Assembly: GCA_038184435.1 (NCBI GenBank)
Contig: CP116227.1
Span: 3,253,501-3,317,500, forward strand
Direction of reading: 5' to 3'
Source of the DNA: Nocardioides alkalitolerans
GTDB lineage: Bacteria; Actinomycetota; Actinomycetes; Propionibacteriales; Nocardioidaceae
DNA length: 64,000 nt
Shown: piece by piece, positions 56,040 to 63,967 of the stretch
Layout: the number at the start of each line of letters is the position of its first letter
Position numbering within the stretch: the first letter of the stretch is position 1
Notes under the pieces: generated by a model
The model's database searches: none
The model's input: the letters and a program-made list of their open reading frames with translations, nothing else
Told to the model about the DNA's origin: nothing
Made by a program: the position numbers and the translations under genes

Positions 56040-57617
56040 GTGACCGTAGAAGACTCCCGCACCACCACCGTCGACGAACCGGGCCTCTCGCCCGTCATGG
56101 CCCGGCTCTTCCGCGCCCTGGCCCTGGTCGAGCGGGTCGGCAACCGCCTGCCCCACCCCTTCTGGCTCTTCTGGATCCTCAGCGGGACGCTCGCCGTCGC
56201 GAGCGCCGTGCTCGCTGCCCGCAGCACGTCGGTGACGCTGCCCGGCTCGGGCGACGACGTCGTGGTGCGCAACCTGCTCTCGGCCGACGGCGCCGCGTTC
56301 GCCCTCGGGTCGGCGCTGGAGAACTTCGCCGGCTTCCCGCCGCTGCCCGTGGTCGTCACGGTCCTCATGGGGGTGGCCGTCGCCGAGCGGAGCGGCCTCA
56401 TGGCGGCCGTCCTCCGCGTCACCATCGTGCGGCTCCCCGCCCGGTGGGTGACCTTCGCGGTCGCGTTCGCCGGCACGGTCTCGCACGTGACCTTCGACGC
56501 CGCCTTCGTCATCCTCATCCCGATGGCCGCGCTCGCCTTCAAGTCCGTGGGCCGCAGCCCCGTCGTCGGCGTCGTCACCGCCTACGTCTCGATCTCGGCC
56601 GGCTACAACGCCAGCCCCCTGGTGACCCCCTCCGACGCGATCATCGCGTCGCTCACCACGAGTGCCGCGCAGGTCGTCGACCCGTCGTACGTCGTCAGCC
56701 CGCTCGCCAGCTACTACTGGAACGCCGCCTCGTCACTGCTCGTCGCGGTCGTCGTGACCGTCATGATCGAGCTCGTGCTCTCGCGGCGTCCGGGGCAGGA
56801 GGCGGATGTCGAGGAGCTCGAGGCCGGCGCCCCCGCGGACGGACCGACCACGCTGGCGCTCACCCGCACCGAGTCGCGCGGCCTGTGGCTGGCCCTCGGT
56901 GTCGGCACCCTCCTCGTCGGCGCCGTCGTCGCGGCCACCCTCCCGGACTCCTCCCCGCTGCGGGGCGAGTCGGGCACCTTCACCCAGTCGATCCTGCTGC
57001 TCAACGTCGCCGTCGTCGTGGCCGTCACCTTCGCCGTCATGGGCTTCATCTACGGCCGGGTCACGGGGTCCATCGCGTCGGCCGGCGACCTGCCTGGGCT
57101 GATGGCCGAGGGTGTGCGGCTCGTCGCGCCGATCATCGTGCTGTTCTTCTCGATCTCGCAGTTCCTCGCCTACTTCTCCTGGACCGGCATCGGCTCGGTC
57201 ACCGCGGTCAACGGCGCGGAGCTCCTCGAGCGCACCGACACGCATCCCCTGATGGTGCTCGTCGCGCTCGTGGTGGTCGTCAGCGTCATCAACCTGCTCG
57301 TCACCAGCGGATCGGCGATGTGGTCGCTGATCGCGCCGATCGTCGTGCCGATGCTCATGTACATCGACGTCAGCCCCGAGGTCGCCCAGACCGTCTACCG
57401 GATCGGCGACTCCTGCACCAACGCCGTGACGCCGATGAGCGCGTACTTCGTGCTGGCGCTCGGCTACATGCAGCAGTACCGCCGCAGCGCCGGCATCGGC
57501 ACCCTCGCCTCCTTCACGCTGCCCATCGCGATGGTGCTGCTCGTGGCGTGGATCGCCTTCTTCGCGCTCTGGTACGCCGTCGGGCTGCCGCTCGGACCGG
57601 GCGTGCCGGTGCGGTAG
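56040..57617 (+). CDS. AbgT-family transporter (p-aminobenzoyl-glutamate type)
   Basis: A 525-residue membrane carrier with about eleven helices. Family blocks include RLPHPFWLFWILSGTLA, AGTVSHVTFDAAFVILIPM, SISAGYNASPLVTPSDAI, FSWTGIG and SGSAMWSLIAPIVVPM. Members import p-aminobenzoyl-glutamate or export sulfonamides and folate catabolites. GTG 56040 has a strong GAGGAGG at eight bases. The frame is open further upstream, but no good start exists there. The divergent amidase and the nearby Lrp-type regulator suggest a peptide- or folate-fragment salvage unit. Confidence 0.88.
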   Translation: MTVEDSRTTTVDEPGLSPVMARLFRALALVERVGNRLPHPFWLFWILSGTLAVASAVLAARSTSVTLPGSGDDVVVRNLLSADGAAFALGSALENFAGFPPLPVVVTVLMGVAVAERSGLMAAVLRVTIVRLPARWVTFAVAFAGTVSHVTFDAAFVILIPMAALAFKSVGRSPVVGVVTAYVSISAGYNASPLVTPSDAIIASLTTSAAQVVDPSYVVSPLASYYWNAASSLLVAVVVTVMIELVLSRRPGQEADVEELEAGAPADGPTTLALTRTESRGLWLALGVGTLLVGAVVAATLPDSSPLRGESGTFTQSILLLNVAVVVAVTFAVMGFIYGRVTGSIASAGDLPGLMAEGVRLVAPIIVLFFSISQFLAYFSWTGIGSVTAVNGAELLERTDTHPLMVLVALVVVVSVINLLVTSGSAMWSLIAPIVVPMLMYIDVSPEVAQTVYRIGDSCTNAVTPMSAYFVLALGYMQQYRRSAGIGTLASFTLPIAMVLLVAWIAFFALWYAVGLPLGPGVPVR

Positions 57618-57646
57618 CGGGCTGAGCGCGCAGGGCCAACCCGCGA

Positions 57647-58630
57647 CTACCCGTGCGGTCCGCCGGCCGGCACGCGCACGCCGGAGCGCTTCATCGCCTC
57701 GAGCACGACCGCGACGTGGACGCCCTGCACCATCTCGCGCCAGGCGCCGCCGCCCACGACGGCGTACAGGGCCGCCTGGTCGCGCACGGCGAGGTTGACC
57801 ACGAGGTCGTAGTCGCCCGCGGTGGCCACGGCCTCCCGCACGGCGGGGTCGGTCAGCAGGTGCTCGACGAAGTCGGGCAGGCGGCCGGGCCGCGCCCGGA
57901 CCCACACCATCGCCTCGAGGGGGAAGCCGAGCACGCTCGGCTCGACCACGGTCCGCGACCAGAGGTGGCCGTTCTGCTGCAGCCAGTCCAGGCGGCGGCG
58001 CGCGGTGGACTCGCTGACGCCGGCGGCCCGCGCCACGTCGATGACGCTGGCGCGGCCGTCGGCGGCGAGGGCGCGGGTGATGGCGCGGTCCGTGGGCGAC
58101 AGGGTGGGCGGCTCGCTCCCGTCGGGCTGCTGGACCCCGAAGGGCGGCACCTCGAGCGCCGCGACCTGCGCCGGGGTGAGGATGCCGGGCCGCCACTGCC
58201 GCACGGAGCGGAGCACCCGCAGCAGCGGGTCGGCCTGCACCCGCACCAGCCCGACGACGGCCGGCAGCTCGTCGAGCACGAGCGCCGGGAGGTTGGCGTT
58301 GCTGACGCGGATCTCGGCGACGCACTGCGCCGTGCCGCTCACCGCGTAGGAGAAGACGCAGTCGGAGCGCTGCGCGAGGGCCGTGGCGGTCGCACGCACC
58401 GACGCGACCGCGCACTCGACCCGCACCAGCACGGCCGCGTTGTGGCCGCTCAGCGTCGAGATCCGCACGACGCCGGCGTCCAGCAGCGCGGTGCCGCGGC
58501 GGGTGACGCTCCGCTCGGACTCGTCGAGCACCTCGGCGATCCGGCGCCAGGGCGCCCGGCCGTCGACCTGCAGGGCGGCGACGATGCGGCGGTCGAGGTC
58601 GTCGATGTCGGGAGCGGTGCCCACGGTCAC
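57647..58630 (-). CDS. Lrp/AsnC-family regulator with two complete HTH-RAM units
   Basis: A 327-residue regulator that is twice the usual length. The first unit (about 1-150) starts with DIDDLDRRIVAALQVDGRAP; the second (about 170-320) starts with LSPTDRAITRALAADGRASVIDVARAAGVSES and has a better helix-turn-helix. Both are followed by ligand-binding ferredoxin-like domains (SYAVSGTAQCVAEIRV and VATAGDYDLVVNLAVRD). Tandem forms are known in actinobacteria. GTG 58630 overlaps the stop of the SRPBCC gene. It lies beside the AbgT gene (stops 30 bases apart) and may control it or the amidase. Confidence 0.85.
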   Translation of the reverse strand: MTVGTAPDIDDLDRRIVAALQVDGRAPWRRIAEVLDESERSVTRRGTALLDAGVVRISTLSGHNAAVLVRVECAVASVRATATALAQRSDCVFSYAVSGTAQCVAEIRVSNANLPALVLDELPAVVGLVRVQADPLLRVLRSVRQWRPGILTPAQVAALEVPPFGVQQPDGSEPPTLSPTDRAITRALAADGRASVIDVARAAGVSESTARRRLDWLQQNGHLWSRTVVEPSVLGFPLEAMVWVRARPGRLPDFVEHLLTDPAVREAVATAGDYDLVVNLAVRDQAALYAVVGGGAWREMVQGVHVAVVLEAMKRSGVRVPAGGPHG

Positions 58631-59046
58631 GGGGCGAGGGGCTTGGCCAGGTGCTCCGGCAGCCGGTCGAGGCAGCTCTCCCAGCCCTCGCGGTGGGAGT
58701 CGAGCTCCTCGTGGCGCAGACCGGAGTGGACGACGCGGAGCCGCGTGCCGGCGTACGTCGGTTCGAGGCCCACCGAGACGGTGCTCTCCTGCTCCTCGCC
58801 GTCCCAGCGCCACGTCCACCGCGCCCAGCCGGGGGCGCACGCCCCCTCGTAGCGGCCGCTGACGCCCATGCCGACCACGTCGGAGACCACCCGCCACACC
58901 CCGTCCTCCACCGGGTCGCTGACGGCCACTGCCGCGAACCGCTCCGGCCAGAACCACGCACTCAGCTCGTCGGCCTCGGTCAGCGCGCGCCAGACCCGGT
59001 CGGGCGGTGCCGACAGGTCACGCTCGATCTCCACGGTCGCCTGCAT
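58627..59046 (-). CDS. SRPBCC / AHSA1-like domain protein
   Basis: A 139-residue single-domain protein with the start VEIERDLSAPPDRVWRALTE and a W/R-rich middle strand set (WARWTWRWDGEEQESTVSV), typical of the START/AHSA1 fold. Such proteins bind hydrophobic ligands or assist Hsp90-like chaperones. ATG 59046 is six bases after the -10 box TAGGGT, which itself lies inside the end of the upstream gene. It overlaps the Lrp-type gene by GTGA. Confidence 0.82.
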   Translation of the reverse strand: MQATVEIERDLSAPPDRVWRALTEADELSAWFWPERFAAVAVSDPVEDGVWRVVSDVVGMGVSGRYEGACAPGWARWTWRWDGEEQESTVSVGLEPTYAGTRLRVVHSGLRHEELDSHREGWESCLDRLPEHLAKPLAP

Positions 59047-59668
59047 CCTGCGACCCTACGGCGCGGGCGCCGGGCAGGTCGATGGTCGTGACCACCGACG
59101 TGAGGCTCGGACGGGGCGGCGTCGAGCTGAACCCGAAGCGGCACGGCGGGTCCACGGGCCGCAGCTCCCCGAGCGGCACCCCGTCGAACGACCCGTCGAG
59201 GCTGGTGACGGCGTGGACGCCGGTCGCGCCGTACCACTCCCGGCGGCCGCCGCCCGCCGTCCCGCGGGTGCGCACCCCGCGCAGCACGACGCGGGCGACC
59301 GGGTCGGTGACCGCGCACCACGCCGGCGCGGTCGCGACGCGGCGCGGCACCAGGCCCACGAGCCGGCCCAGCGCGGTGGGGCGGCCCACGCCGATCGCGA
59401 GGCGGAGGGAGTCGCTGGCGAACACGCGCTCCCCGGGCGCGGCCGTCAGGGTGGTGGGCTCGACGCGGATCTCGTCGAAGGTGTACGTCGCGGCGATGAA
59501 GTCCGCGAGCTCCCGGGTCGGCGCGACGAGCACGCGGTGCCCCGCCGCGGTCTCGACCATCGCGTCGGCGACCTCGCCGAAGGGGGAGCGCACCCAGCGG
59601 CCGACCACGACCCGGGTACCGCTCGCGGACCCGACGCCGGCGATCTCGCCGTCGAAGCGGACCCTCAT
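59018..59668 (-). CDS. Conserved-looking hypothetical protein in the photolyase operon
   Basis: A 216-residue protein I do not recognise. It begins MRVRFDGEIAGVG with a compact beta-rich start (ASGTRVVVGRWVRSPFGEVADAMVE), has no signal peptide or membrane helix, and ends in a polar tail. The ATG overlaps the photolyase stop (ATGA). Its 3' end runs 29 bases into the SRPBCC gene, in another frame, so the promoter and start of that gene lie within it. Third-position GC bias supports real coding. A possible partner of the photolyase-family protein. Confidence 0.65.
   Translation of the reverse strand: MRVRFDGEIAGVGSASGTRVVVGRWVRSPFGEVADAMVETAAGHRVLVAPTRELADFIAATYTFDEIRVEPTTLTAAPGERVFASDSLRLAIGVGRPTALGRLVGLVPRRVATAPAWCAVTDPVARVVLRGVRTRGTAGGGRREWYGATGVHAVTSLDGSFDGVPLGELRPVDPPCRFGFSSTPPRPSLTSVVTTIDLPGARAVGSQDAGDRGDRA
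59053..59058 (-). promoter_or_regulatory. -10 box TAGGGT, internal leaderless promoter of the SRPBCC gene
   Basis: TAGGGT on the minus strand, six bases before ATG 59046, located within the coding sequence of the upstream hypothetical gene. Confidence 0.5.
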
Positions 59669-61161
59669 TCCGGCGCCACCCCCGGTACGTCGCCGCCCAG
59701 CCACCGCTCGGCGACCTCGGCCAGCTCGCGGCGGCGCGCGTCCTTCATCTTCTCGAGCGTGCGGACGGCCATCGAGGTGCGCGGGTTGGCGGCGAAGCCG
59801 TCGCGGTGGTCGTCGACGAACTGCCAGTAGAGGGCGTCCCAGGCGTCCGCCCAGCCCGCCTCCCCGTCCCTCTTGGAGAAGTCGCTCATCTTCAGCACGT
59901 AGTTCGACCCCGACACGTACGGCTTCGTCGTGATGGCCTCGGCGGCGGCGAACTGGCTCATCGCGTAGACGTTCGGCACCATCACCCAGTCGTAGGCGTC
60001 GACGAAGAGCGCCATGAACCACTCGTAGACGTCGTCGGGGTCGGTGCGCAGCAGCAGCATCGCGTTGCCGATCACCATGAGGCGCTCGATGTGGTGGGCG
60101 TAGCCGTGCCGGAGCACGCGCCGCACGACGACGTCGACGGGGTGGAGGCCCGTCGTGCCGTCCCACCAGCCCGGGCCGAGGGCGCGGGTGAGGTGCAGCC
60201 GGTTGGTGGTGCGCAGGCGGCGACCCTGGGTGACGTAGATGCCGCGCATGTACTCCCGCCAGCCGATCACCTGCCGCACGAACCCCTCGAGGCTCGGCAG
60301 CGGCACGTCCTCGGCCGCGAGCACGGCGTCGAGCACCTCCCGCGGCGAGAGGAGGCCGATGTTGATGACCGGGCTGAGCGTGCTGTGGAGGAGGAACGGC
60401 TCGTCGGCGGCGATGGCGTCCTCGTGGGGCCCGAAGCGGCGCAACCGGTCCTCGACGAAGCGCTCCAGCCAGCGCTTCGCCTGCGCCCGCGTCGTCGGCC
60501 ACCGGAACTCGTCGGGGTCGCCCGGGTTGTCGGGGAACTCGGCGGCCACCCACGCGATCGCGTCGCGCACGTGCTCGTCGCGCTGCAGGCGCGGCAGCGG
60601 CGGCACGTCGAGGCCGCCCTTCGGGTAGGGCTCGCGGTTGTCCTCGTCGAACGACCACTTCCCGCCCACCGGTCCGTCGCCGTCCATGAGCACGTCGAGG
60701 CGTCGGCGCTGCCACGCGTAGAACGTCGACATCCGGGGCCGGCTCCCCCGCCGCCGGCCGAGCTGCTCCTGCACGTCGGCGGCGGAGGTGAGGAACGCGG
60801 GCGTCTCCTCGACCGTCGGCTCCACGCCGAGCTCGTCGGCGACCGCGCGCAGGTCCCGGTCGAGCCAGTCGTCGACGACGTCGAACCAGCTGACCTCCGT
60901 CACCTCGCGCTCCCGCAGCAGCTCGACCAGCTGGGCCTCGGTGTCGCGGTCGCCGCGGCTCTCGACGTACGCCGTCGCGCGGCCCGCCTGCCGCACCTCG
61001 GCCTCGAAGCGCTTCATCGAGGCGCGGTGGAGGACGAGCTTGTGGGTGTGGAAGGCGTACTGCCGGAGGAAGAGGTCCGGCTCGACGAGCACGAGCAGGT
61101 CGGCGTCCGCCGTGCGCTGCTCGTCGAACAGCTGGTGGGGGAGGACGAGCCGCGCGTGCAT
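59665..61161 (-). CDS. Cryptochrome/photolyase family protein, FeS-BCP/PhrB-related, without cysteines
   Basis: A 498-residue flavoprotein of the prokaryotic (6-4) photolyase branch (DPRP N-terminal domain plus FAD-binding domain). Typical parts are LRQYAFHTHKLVLHRASMKRF, IGWREYMRGIY, HGYAHHIERLMVIGNAMLLL and VDAYDWVMVPNVYAM. Enzymes of this branch normally hold a 4Fe-4S cluster through four Cys, three of them in the region after YVSGSNYVLKMSDFSK. Here the whole protein contains no Cys, so no cluster of that type can form. It probably repairs UV lesions with FAD or acts as a light sensor. The upstream part of the frame (to 61209) is not used. Confidence 0.85.
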   Translation of the reverse strand: MHARLVLPHQLFDEQRTADADLLVLVEPDLFLRQYAFHTHKLVLHRASMKRFEAEVRQAGRATAYVESRGDRDTEAQLVELLREREVTEVSWFDVVDDWLDRDLRAVADELGVEPTVEETPAFLTSAADVQEQLGRRRGSRPRMSTFYAWQRRRLDVLMDGDGPVGGKWSFDEDNREPYPKGGLDVPPLPRLQRDEHVRDAIAWVAAEFPDNPGDPDEFRWPTTRAQAKRWLERFVEDRLRRFGPHEDAIAADEPFLLHSTLSPVINIGLLSPREVLDAVLAAEDVPLPSLEGFVRQVIGWREYMRGIYVTQGRRLRTTNRLHLTRALGPGWWDGTTGLHPVDVVVRRVLRHGYAHHIERLMVIGNAMLLLRTDPDDVYEWFMALFVDAYDWVMVPNVYAMSQFAAAEAITTKPYVSGSNYVLKMSDFSKRDGEAGWADAWDALYWQFVDDHRDGFAANPRTSMAVRTLEKMKDARRRELAEVAERWLGGDVPGVAPE

Positions 61162-61167
61162 GGCGCC

Positions 61168-61173
61168 AGCGTG
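61168..61173 (-). promoter_or_regulatory. Possible -10 box CACGCT of the photolyase operon
   Basis: CACGCT on the minus strand lies six bases before ATG 61161. It is a weak match, supported mainly by spacing. Confidence 0.3.
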
Positions 61174-61234
61174 CTCCGGCGGACCAAGCGCCGCGCCGGC
61201 GTGGCCCACCTCACGACCTGCTGACCCGGCTCGT

Positions 61235-61251
61235 TACCGAGTGGTAGCAAT
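61235..61251 (+). promoter_or_regulatory. TACC-N4-GGTA inverted repeat overlapping the SDR promoter
   Basis: TTACCGAGTGGTAG (inverted repeat at 61235-61246) overlaps AGCAAT (61246-61251), a -10-like box six bases before ATG 61258. The pattern resembles TetR-type operators; no TetR gene is in the window. Confidence 0.4.
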
Positions 61252-61257
61252 ACGCCC

Positions 61258-62043
61258 ATGACCTCCCGCACCGTGTTCATCACCGGCGCCGCTGCCGGTA
61301 TCGGCCGTGCCACCGCGCTCACCTTCGCCCGCCAGGGCTGGACGGTGGGCGGCTACGACCTCGACGAGGCCGGCCTGGCCACGCTCGTCACCGAGGTCGA
61401 GGCCGTCGGCGCGACCGCCGTCGTCGGCCGTCTCGACGTGAGCGACGCCGACGCCTTCCGCGACGCCGTCGACGACTTCGTCCGGCAGACCGGTCGCCTC
61501 GACGTGCTCGTCAACAACGCCGGCATCCTGCTCGCCGGCAAGTTCGAGGACATCGACGTCGCGCGCCACCAGAAGGAGATCGACGTCAACGTCCGCGGCG
61601 TCGTCAACGGCGCCCACGCGGCGCACCCGCACCTCAAGCCCGGCTCGACGCTGGTCAACCTGTGCTCCGCGTCGGCGATCTACGGCCAGGCGGAGCTGGC
61701 GAACTACAGCGCCACCAAGTTCTTCGTGCGCGGCCTGACCGAGGCGCTCGACATCGAGTGGGGTCCGCAGGGCATCCGCGTCGTGGCGCTCTGGCCCCTC
61801 TTCGTGCAGACGGCCATGCTCGACGGGGTGCGGACCGGCACGACCGACACCCTCGGCGTGCGCCTCGGCCCCCAGGACGTCGCCGACGAGATCGTCGCCG
61901 TCGTCGAGCCGGGCCGCACCGCGCGGGCCCTCCACCAGGTCCACTTCCCCGTGGGCCGGCAGACCCAGGTGCTCTCCGTCGCGTCGCGCTTCTCGCCGGC
62001 GTGGCTCACCCGGATCGTCAACAAACGGTTCGCCGCACACTGA
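61258..62043 (+). CDS. Short-chain dehydrogenase/reductase (SDR)
   Basis: A 261-residue classical SDR. It shows the NAD(P) loop TGAAAGIGRAT (residues 9-19), NNAG in VLVNNAGIL, catalytic Ser in NLCSASAIYG and the Tyr-Lys pair as YSATKFFVRG. The C-terminal region (PVGRQTQVLSVASRFSPAWL) resembles membrane-associated SDRs of lipid metabolism. It is divergent from the photolyase operon. The substrate is unknown; a possible TetR-type operator overlaps its promoter. Confidence 0.87.
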   Translation: MTSRTVFITGAAAGIGRATALTFARQGWTVGGYDLDEAGLATLVTEVEAVGATAVVGRLDVSDADAFRDAVDDFVRQTGRLDVLVNNAGILLAGKFEDIDVARHQKEIDVNVRGVVNGAHAAHPHLKPGSTLVNLCSASAIYGQAELANYSATKFFVRGLTEALDIEWGPQGIRVVALWPLFVQTAMLDGVRTGTTDTLGVRLGPQDVADEIVAVVEPGRTARALHQVHFPVGRQTQVLSVASRFSPAWLTRIVNKRFAAH

Positions 62044-62053
62044 GCCCGACCCC

Positions 62054-62059
62054 TAGGGT
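62054..62059 (+). promoter_or_regulatory. -10 box TAGGGT, leaderless start of the GNAT gene
   Basis: TAGGGT, seven bases before GTG 62067. Confidence 0.6.
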
Positions 62060-62066
62060 CGCGGGG

Positions 62067-62627
62067 GTGACCGCACGACCTGCCTCGCCCCCCGACGTAC
62101 CCGCCGCCGCCCGCGTGCTCGCCGCCGCCTTCGCCGACTACCCGTGGACCCGGTGGACCGTCCCGGCCGACGACCACGAGCGGCGGTTGGAGGAGCTGCA
62201 GGAGCTCTACCTCGCGCACGCGCTCGAGGTGGGCGTCGTCCTCGTCGACGATGCGCCGGAGGTGCGCGCCGTCGTCGCGTTGCTGCCGCCCGACGCGCCC
62301 GAACCGGCGCCGGCGGTGCAGGAGCGGGTCGTCGCGCTCCACGGCGACCGGCTCGCGGTGCTGGCCGACGTCGCGCTCCCGCCGGCCCCGGACGACGCCT
62401 GGACGCTCGCGACCCTCGGCGTGCACCCCGACCACCGGGGCGCGAGGCTGGGCACGGCGTTGACGGAGGCCGGGCTCGCCGCCGCCGCAGAGCGCGGGGC
62501 GACCAGCGTCGCCCTGGAGACGTCGGACGAGCGCAACGTGCGCCTCTACGAGCGGCTCGGCTTCGCGGTGACCGCCCGCACCGAGCTGGCCGACGGCCCG
62601 GTCGTCTGGTCGATGACGCGCGCCTGA
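62067..62627 (+). CDS. GNAT-family N-acetyltransferase
   Basis: A 186-residue single GNAT domain. The acetyl-CoA motif is LGVHPDHRGARLGTALTEAGL, followed by VALETSDERNVRLYERLGF, both standard. It would acetylate a small amine or protein N-terminus in the cytoplasm. The GTG start is at a leaderless promoter immediately after the SDR gene. It ends one base before the convergent NAD(P)-binding gene. No substrate can be assigned. Confidence 0.87.
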   Translation: MTARPASPPDVPAAARVLAAAFADYPWTRWTVPADDHERRLEELQELYLAHALEVGVVLVDDAPEVRAVVALLPPDAPEPAPAVQERVVALHGDRLAVLADVALPPAPDDAWTLATLGVHPDHRGARLGTALTEAGLAAAAERGATSVALETSDERNVRLYERLGFAVTARTELADGPVVWSMTRA

Positions 62628-62628
62628 G

Positions 62629-63384
62629 TCACCGCTCCGCGAGCCACTCCCCGAAGGTCTGGCGCCCCACGAGGTCCGGCGCCGCGGGCACGAGCGCCCC
62701 GGCCCGCACCCCGCGGCCGAAGGCGCCGGGCACCCGCACCGGTACGACGAGGCGCGGCCCCCCGTCGCGACGAGCCGTCCGGCGGGCCATCGACGCGAGG
62801 TCCTCGCGATGCGGGCCCGCGAGGTCGAGGGTGGACCGGCGGGGCGGCTCGACCGCGAGCCGGGCCAGGTGCGCGGCGACCTCGGCCGCCGCCACCGGTC
62901 GCACCGGCATGCGGGGCGCCAGACCGATCGGGCCGAACGTGAGGCCGCCCAGCAGCTGGCCCGCGAACTCGTGGAACTGCGCCGCGCGGAGGATCGTCCA
63001 CGGCACCGGCCCCGACGTCACGAGCTCCTCCTGGCGCAGCTTGCCGACGTAGTAGTCGAACGGCACCCGGTCGATCCCCACGATCGAGAGCGCGAGGTGG
63101 TGGCCCACGCCGGCCCGGTCCCCCGCCGCGAGCAGGGCCGCCGTCGTGCGCCCGAAGAACGCCGCCGACTCCGCCGCATCCCTGGTCATCACGTTGAGCG
63201 CGTCGACGACGGCGTCGACCCCGACGAGGCGCTTCGCCAGGTCCTCCGTCAGAGCGTCGCCGTCCTGCGCCAGGTCGACGCCCGTGGAGCGCGCCAGCAC
63301 GACGGTCTCGTGCCCCGCCCGCTCCAGCTCCGCCACCGTCAGCGCACCGACCAGCCCCGTACCGCCCGCGACCGCCACCCGCAT
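62629..63384 (-). CDS. Atypical SDR, NAD(P)H-binding (NmrA-like) protein
   Basis: A 251-residue protein with an N-terminal Rossmann motif VAVAGGTGLVGALTV and the atypical-SDR layout: SIVGIDRVPFDYYVGKLRQEEL carries the YxxxK pair and WTILRAAQFHEF is typical of the NmrA/NAD(P)H-binding group. Such proteins act as redox sensors or reductases. ATG 63384 has AGGAGGAG at good spacing, unlike many neighbours. Function otherwise unknown. Confidence 0.85.
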   Translation of the reverse strand: MRVAVAGGTGLVGALTVAELERAGHETVVLARSTGVDLAQDGDALTEDLAKRLVGVDAVVDALNVMTRDAAESAAFFGRTTAALLAAGDRAGVGHHLALSIVGIDRVPFDYYVGKLRQEELVTSGPVPWTILRAAQFHEFAGQLLGGLTFGPIGLAPRMPVRPVAAAEVAAHLARLAVEPPRRSTLDLAGPHREDLASMARRTARRDGGPRLVVPVRVPGAFGRGVRAGALVPAAPDLVGRQTFGEWLAER

Positions 63385-63479
63385 GTCCGTCTCCTCCTGC
63401 TCGCGACGGCCCCGTGCGGGCCGTCGGGGACCTGACGACGTAGCCCAGCGATCTGTGAGGTCGGGTTGTCCCCCGCTCG

Positions 63480-63485
63480 TAGCGT
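63480..63485 (+). promoter_or_regulatory. -10 box TAGCGT, leaderless start of the DUF3140 gene
   Basis: TAGCGT, six bases before ATG 63492. The same hexamer is used for the AEC transporter gene on the other strand. Confidence 0.55.
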
Positions 63486-63491
63486 CGACCC

Positions 63492-63824
63492 ATGAGCGAG
63501 ACCAACGACGCCGTCGCCGATGTGTGGGACGACTGGCAGGACGCGGTGAACATGGCCCCCGCCGAGCTGGAGAAGTGGCTCGAGACGGACGAGTCGAAGT
63601 CCGTCGGGCAGGGGGCGGGCGAGTCGACCGGGCACAAGTCGGGGCGCCGGATCGTCGAGATCAAGCGGACCAACAAGACCGACCTGACCGACGACGACGC
63701 CGCTCACATGAAGAAGGTCGTGGGTTACGTGCACCGGCACCTGGAGCAGCGCCCGGAGGGCGACGTGTCGGAGACGAACTGGCGCTACTCGTTGATGAAC
63801 TGGGGGCACGACCCGCTGAAGTAG
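63492..63824 (+). CDS. DUF3140 family protein
   Basis: A 110-residue acidic-basic cytoplasmic protein. The blocks FxxAVNMxPxELxxWL (here WQDAVNMAPAELEKWLETDES), GRRIVEIKRTNKTDLTDDD and MKKVVGYVHRHLEQRP, with the ending YSLMNWGHDPLK, match DUF3140 proteins of actinobacteria and proteobacteria. A DNA-binding role has been suggested for the family by its charge pattern only; I cannot confirm it. It is a single gene with its own promoter. Confidence 0.85.
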   Translation: MSETNDAVADVWDDWQDAVNMAPAELEKWLETDESKSVGQGAGESTGHKSGRRIVEIKRTNKTDLTDDDAAHMKKVVGYVHRHLEQRPEGDVSETNWRYSLMNWGHDPLK

Positions 63825-63837
63825 CGGATCCTCCCCC

Positions 63838-63963
63838 TCGCGGACGTCATGCGGACCGTCGCCCCCGACGACCACCGCGCATGACGTCCGGCAGGGCGCC
63901 TCGCGGACGTCATGCGGACCGTCGCCCCCGGCCGCCGTTTCGCATGACGTCCGGCACGGCGCC
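63838..63963. repeat. CATGACG hairpin repeat, tandem pair of 63-bp units
   Basis: Two adjacent units (63838-63900 and 63901-63963). Each has 12-bp arms GGACGTCATGCG and CGCATGACGTCC around exactly 24 bases. The arms are identical in both units, while the loop differs in its second half. A single related copy is at 27494-27538. The pair lies between the convergent DUF3140 gene and the gene at the right edge. Confidence 0.9.
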
Positions 63964-63967
63964 TCGA

